From AP-15 sp963703665 (GTDB lineage: Bacteria > Pseudomonadota > Alphaproteobacteria > ATCC43930 > CGMCC-115725): a stretch of 64,000 nt of DNA. The number at the start of each line of letters is the position of its first letter. The first letter of the stretch is position 1. This document shows, in pieces, positions 62,240 to 64,000 of this stretch. The translations under genes and the position numbers were made by a program. Location of the stretch: positions 186,001 to 250,000 of the forward strand of contig CAVPFB010000007.1 in NCBI GenBank assembly GCA_963703665.1, in the 5' to 3' direction. The notes under the pieces were generated by a model. It did not search any database. It was not told the origin of the DNA and saw nothing but the letters and a program-made list of their open reading frames with translations.

Positions 62240-63072
62240 GCCCGGGGCCGGTGCCCGACGCGGCGGCAAATTGCCGTTCCCCCGACAGCACCGCATCGGG
62301 ATCAAGGTCGGGCAACGCCGCGAGTTCGCGGTAGATCGGGGCGAAATCGGGCCGCGTCGCGTCGAACAGCTGCGCGAAATCGTTGATAACGAAATAGGTG
62401 TCCTGAAACCGGTCGATGCGATAGCGCGTGCGCATCACCCGGCGCAGATTGAAGCCCAGGCGATGGGCACGCGGATCGTCGAGGCAATAGACCGAACTCG
62501 CCCGCCGACGACAGGATCCCGGACCCATAGATGCGCAGGCCCGCTGGGGTCGAGAGCAGTCCGAACTCCACCGTGTACCAATAGAGCCGGGCCAGGCGCT
62601 GCAGATGCCCCAGGCTCTGCGCCTTTAGCCCGCCCTCGCCATAGGCTTGCAGGTAATCGGCGAAAACCGGGTTCACCAGCAGCGGCACATGGCCGCAGAT
62701 GTCGTGAAAGATGTCAGGCTCCTGAAGGTAATCGAGCTGGTCGCGGCGGCGGATAAAGCAGGTCGACGGAAAACGGCGGCGGGCGAGATGGGCGAAGAAT
62801 ACCGCGTCCGGAACGAGGCCCGGCACCGCTACGATCCGCCACCCGGTGGCGCGATCGAGCACCTCGCTGAGCCCGCGAAAATCCGGAATGCCCCGCGCCG
62901 CAACGCCGAGCGCACCGAGCCCGTCGAGATATTCGCGGCAGGCTCGTCCGACCAGCAGCTTCTGCTGGCGCTCGAACAGCAGCCGCCACACCGCGTGCTG
63001 CTCCTCGCCATAGCCTTGCCAATCCTGCTCGATCGTGAAATCCGGGGCGGCATCCGGCCCGGTGCTGCTCAT
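62172..63072 (-). pseudogene. phhA: phenylalanine 4-hydroxylase, frameshifted
   Basis: ATG 63072 begins a PhhA: 'HAVWRLLFERQQKLLVGRAC' and the iron site 'DIFHDICGHVPLLVNPVFAD' with His-x4-His and Glu in 'YTVEFGLL'. The frame breaks after 'GSGILSSAGE'; the rest ('YCLDDPRAHRLGFNLRRVMR') is in another frame. Removing one base of GAACTC (62494-62499), giving GACTC, restores 'SSAGESVYCLDD' and about 299 residues. It oxidises Phe to Tyr with tetrahydropterin. The last about 25 codons overlap the candidate sRNA in antisense and may not belong. Possible artefact at a GANTC site. Confidence 0.87.
62209..62239 (+). terminator. intrinsic terminator on + strand
   Basis: gggccgc (62209-62215) pairs with gcggccc (62224-62230), loop of 8 nt, followed by aa and seven T (62233-62239). 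On the - strand no T run follows, so it serves a + strand transcript. No + strand protein gene precedes it. Confidence 0.8.
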
Positions 63073-63156
63073 CGACCTCTCCGCGCTTGCCCTCGGTTAA
63101 ATGAGGATCGACGCACGGCGGATCAATTGTCGTTTGACGAGAGGGTGCCTCGGTGT

Positions 63157-64000
63157 TCAGCCCACGGTGCCGGCCAAGCACTCCTGCGCGGCCAGGCTCA
63201 GCCGGTGGATCAGCTCGGCCATCTCGGCAGCGAGCTGCTCGAAACGCGGCTTTCTCCGGTAGCTCCGCTCGTCCATATAGAGCGCGCGGTTGATCTCGAT
63301 CTGCAACGCATGGCGGCGCCGGTTCGGATCGCCGTAATGATCGGTAGTGAACCCCCCGGCATAGGGCGCATTGATTGCCACCGCAAAGCCGCGACCGGCC
63401 AGAAAGCGGCGCGCGGCCTCGATGATGGCCGGGGCGCAGGCCGCACCATGGCAATCGCCGAGAACTATATCGACCCCGTCGGCACCGCAGGCCGAGCCGG
63501 CGGCCGATGGCATCGAATGGCAATCGACCAGCAGATATCCGCCGAACTGCGCCTCGGTTTCGCCGACGAGCTGGCGCAGCGCCCGGTGATAGGGGCGATA
63601 GAGGCCTTCGATACGCCGCCGGGCTTCGGCAAAACATAGCTTGTTGATGTAAATATCCTCGCCGCTGGCGACGATTCGGGCGATCGTGCCCAAGCCCATG
63701 CGCACCCTCGGGGAGCCGGCGTTGACAAATTCCGGCAGCGCGTCAGAGAACATTGCCGGGTCGAGCTCGTAGGCCTCGCGATTGACGTCGAGATAGGCGC
63801 GTGGGAACCGCGCCGACAGCAGCGGCGCGCCGAGGCCCGGGGCAGCCGCGAACAGCTCGTCGACAAAGCTGTCCTCCGATCGCCTCAGCGACACCGCATC
63901 AAGCCGCGAAGCGGCGATGAACTCGGCCGGGTAGTCGGCTCCGCTGTGCGGTGAGGACAGAATCAGCGGCAGCCGGTCCGAGCCTGGCCGCTGCAACTCG
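63157..64000 (-). CDS. N-formylglutamate amidohydrolase, 5' end cut by window
   Basis: At least 280 residues; the frame is open to the window edge and the only start inside is a TTG at 63996 without support, so the true start is probably outside. Family blocks: 'LPLILSSPHSGADYPAEF', 'RAYLDVNREAYELDPAMF', 'YLLVDCHSMPSAAGS' and 'INAPYAGGFTTDHYGDPN'. It hydrolyses N-formyl-L-glutamate (end of one histidine pathway) or related N-acyl amino acids. 84 bp upstream of phhA on the same strand. Confidence 0.85.
   Translation of the reverse strand, partial: ELQRPGSDRLPLILSSPHSGADYPAEFIAASRLDAVSLRRSEDSFVDELFAAAPGLGAPLLSARFPRAYLDVNREAYELDPAMFSDALPEFVNAGSPRVRMGLGTIARIVASGEDIYINKLCFAEARRRIEGLYRPYHRALRQLVGETEAQFGGYLLVDCHSMPSAAGSACGADGVDIVLGDCHGAACAPAIIEAARRFLAGRGFAVAINAPYAGGFTTDHYGDPNRRRHALQIEINRALYMDERSYRRKPRFEQLAAEMAELIHRLSLAAQECLAGTVG

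Overview
The window is high-GC DNA from an alphaproteobacterium. The signs are a SAM-II riboswitch in front of metZ, COG0523 GTPases, NHEJ genes in the order PE-ligase-polymerase plus Ku, a phage tail module with the DUF2460-DUF2163-NlpC/P60-host-specificity order typical of alphaproteobacterial siphophages and gene transfer agents, and GANTC sites. The order and genus cannot be fixed from the sequence; a Rhodospirillales-like or Hyphomicrobiales-like lineage is likely.

Layout. (1) 1-15.1 kb: structural half of a prophage on the + strand. It holds an intrinsic terminator, major capsid protein, head-tail connectors, tail terminator, tail tube, a tail-assembly chaperone with a probable programmed -1 frameshift, tape measure, DUF2460, a glycosyltransferase, DUF2163 (broken by an in-frame TAG), NlpC/P60, a large tail-tip protein, and small lysis/membrane proteins. 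Terminase, portal, integrase and endolysin are not in view. (2) 15.1-16.4 kb: COG0523 metallochaperone GTPase and a small membrane protein. (3) 16.4-20.8 kb: accessory, partly decayed region with hairpin repeats, a secreted glycine-rich protein gene split by an IS110-family (IS1111-type) element, and a lower-GC PEP-CTERM gene with a frameshift. (4) 20.9-29.0 kb: RNase Z, amidases, an HSL-type esterase, a solute-binding protein, a frameshifted LLM oxidoreductase and a fumarylacetoacetase remnant. (5) 29.0-33.0 kb: NHEJ locus, ligD with a coupled small membrane protein, divergent from ku. (6) 33.0-37.6 kb: sulfur assimilation, SAM-II riboswitch-metZ, cysI (frameshifted) and a siroheme synthase N-domain protein. 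(7) 37.6-41 kb: two 3-hydroxyacid-dehydrogenase-like proteins, a coiled-coil protein and a second COG0523 GTPase. (8) 41.1-50 kb: a branched-chain amino acid-type ABC transporter with an acyl-CoA ligase. Its two halves face each other, as if one half had been inverted. (9) 50-58 kb, - strand: GST, two MFS transporters, and a D-glutamate/peptidoglycan operon (DUF1445, DUF4392, murL, murD2, lipoprotein). (10) 58-64 kb, - strand: otsB-otsA-glk, a candidate sRNA on the + strand, phenylalanine 4-hydroxylase and N-formylglutamate amidohydrolase.

A striking cross-cutting observation is that eight genes carry one-base lesions (seven indels and one nonsense codon). Four of the seven indels are an extra T/A exactly inside what would otherwise be a GANTC site (CcrM target), and the in-frame TAG could also come from one. 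This looks more like methylation-linked sequencing error than mass pseudogenisation, so the frameshifted housekeeping genes (murD2, otsA, phhA, probably cysI) may be intact in the organism.
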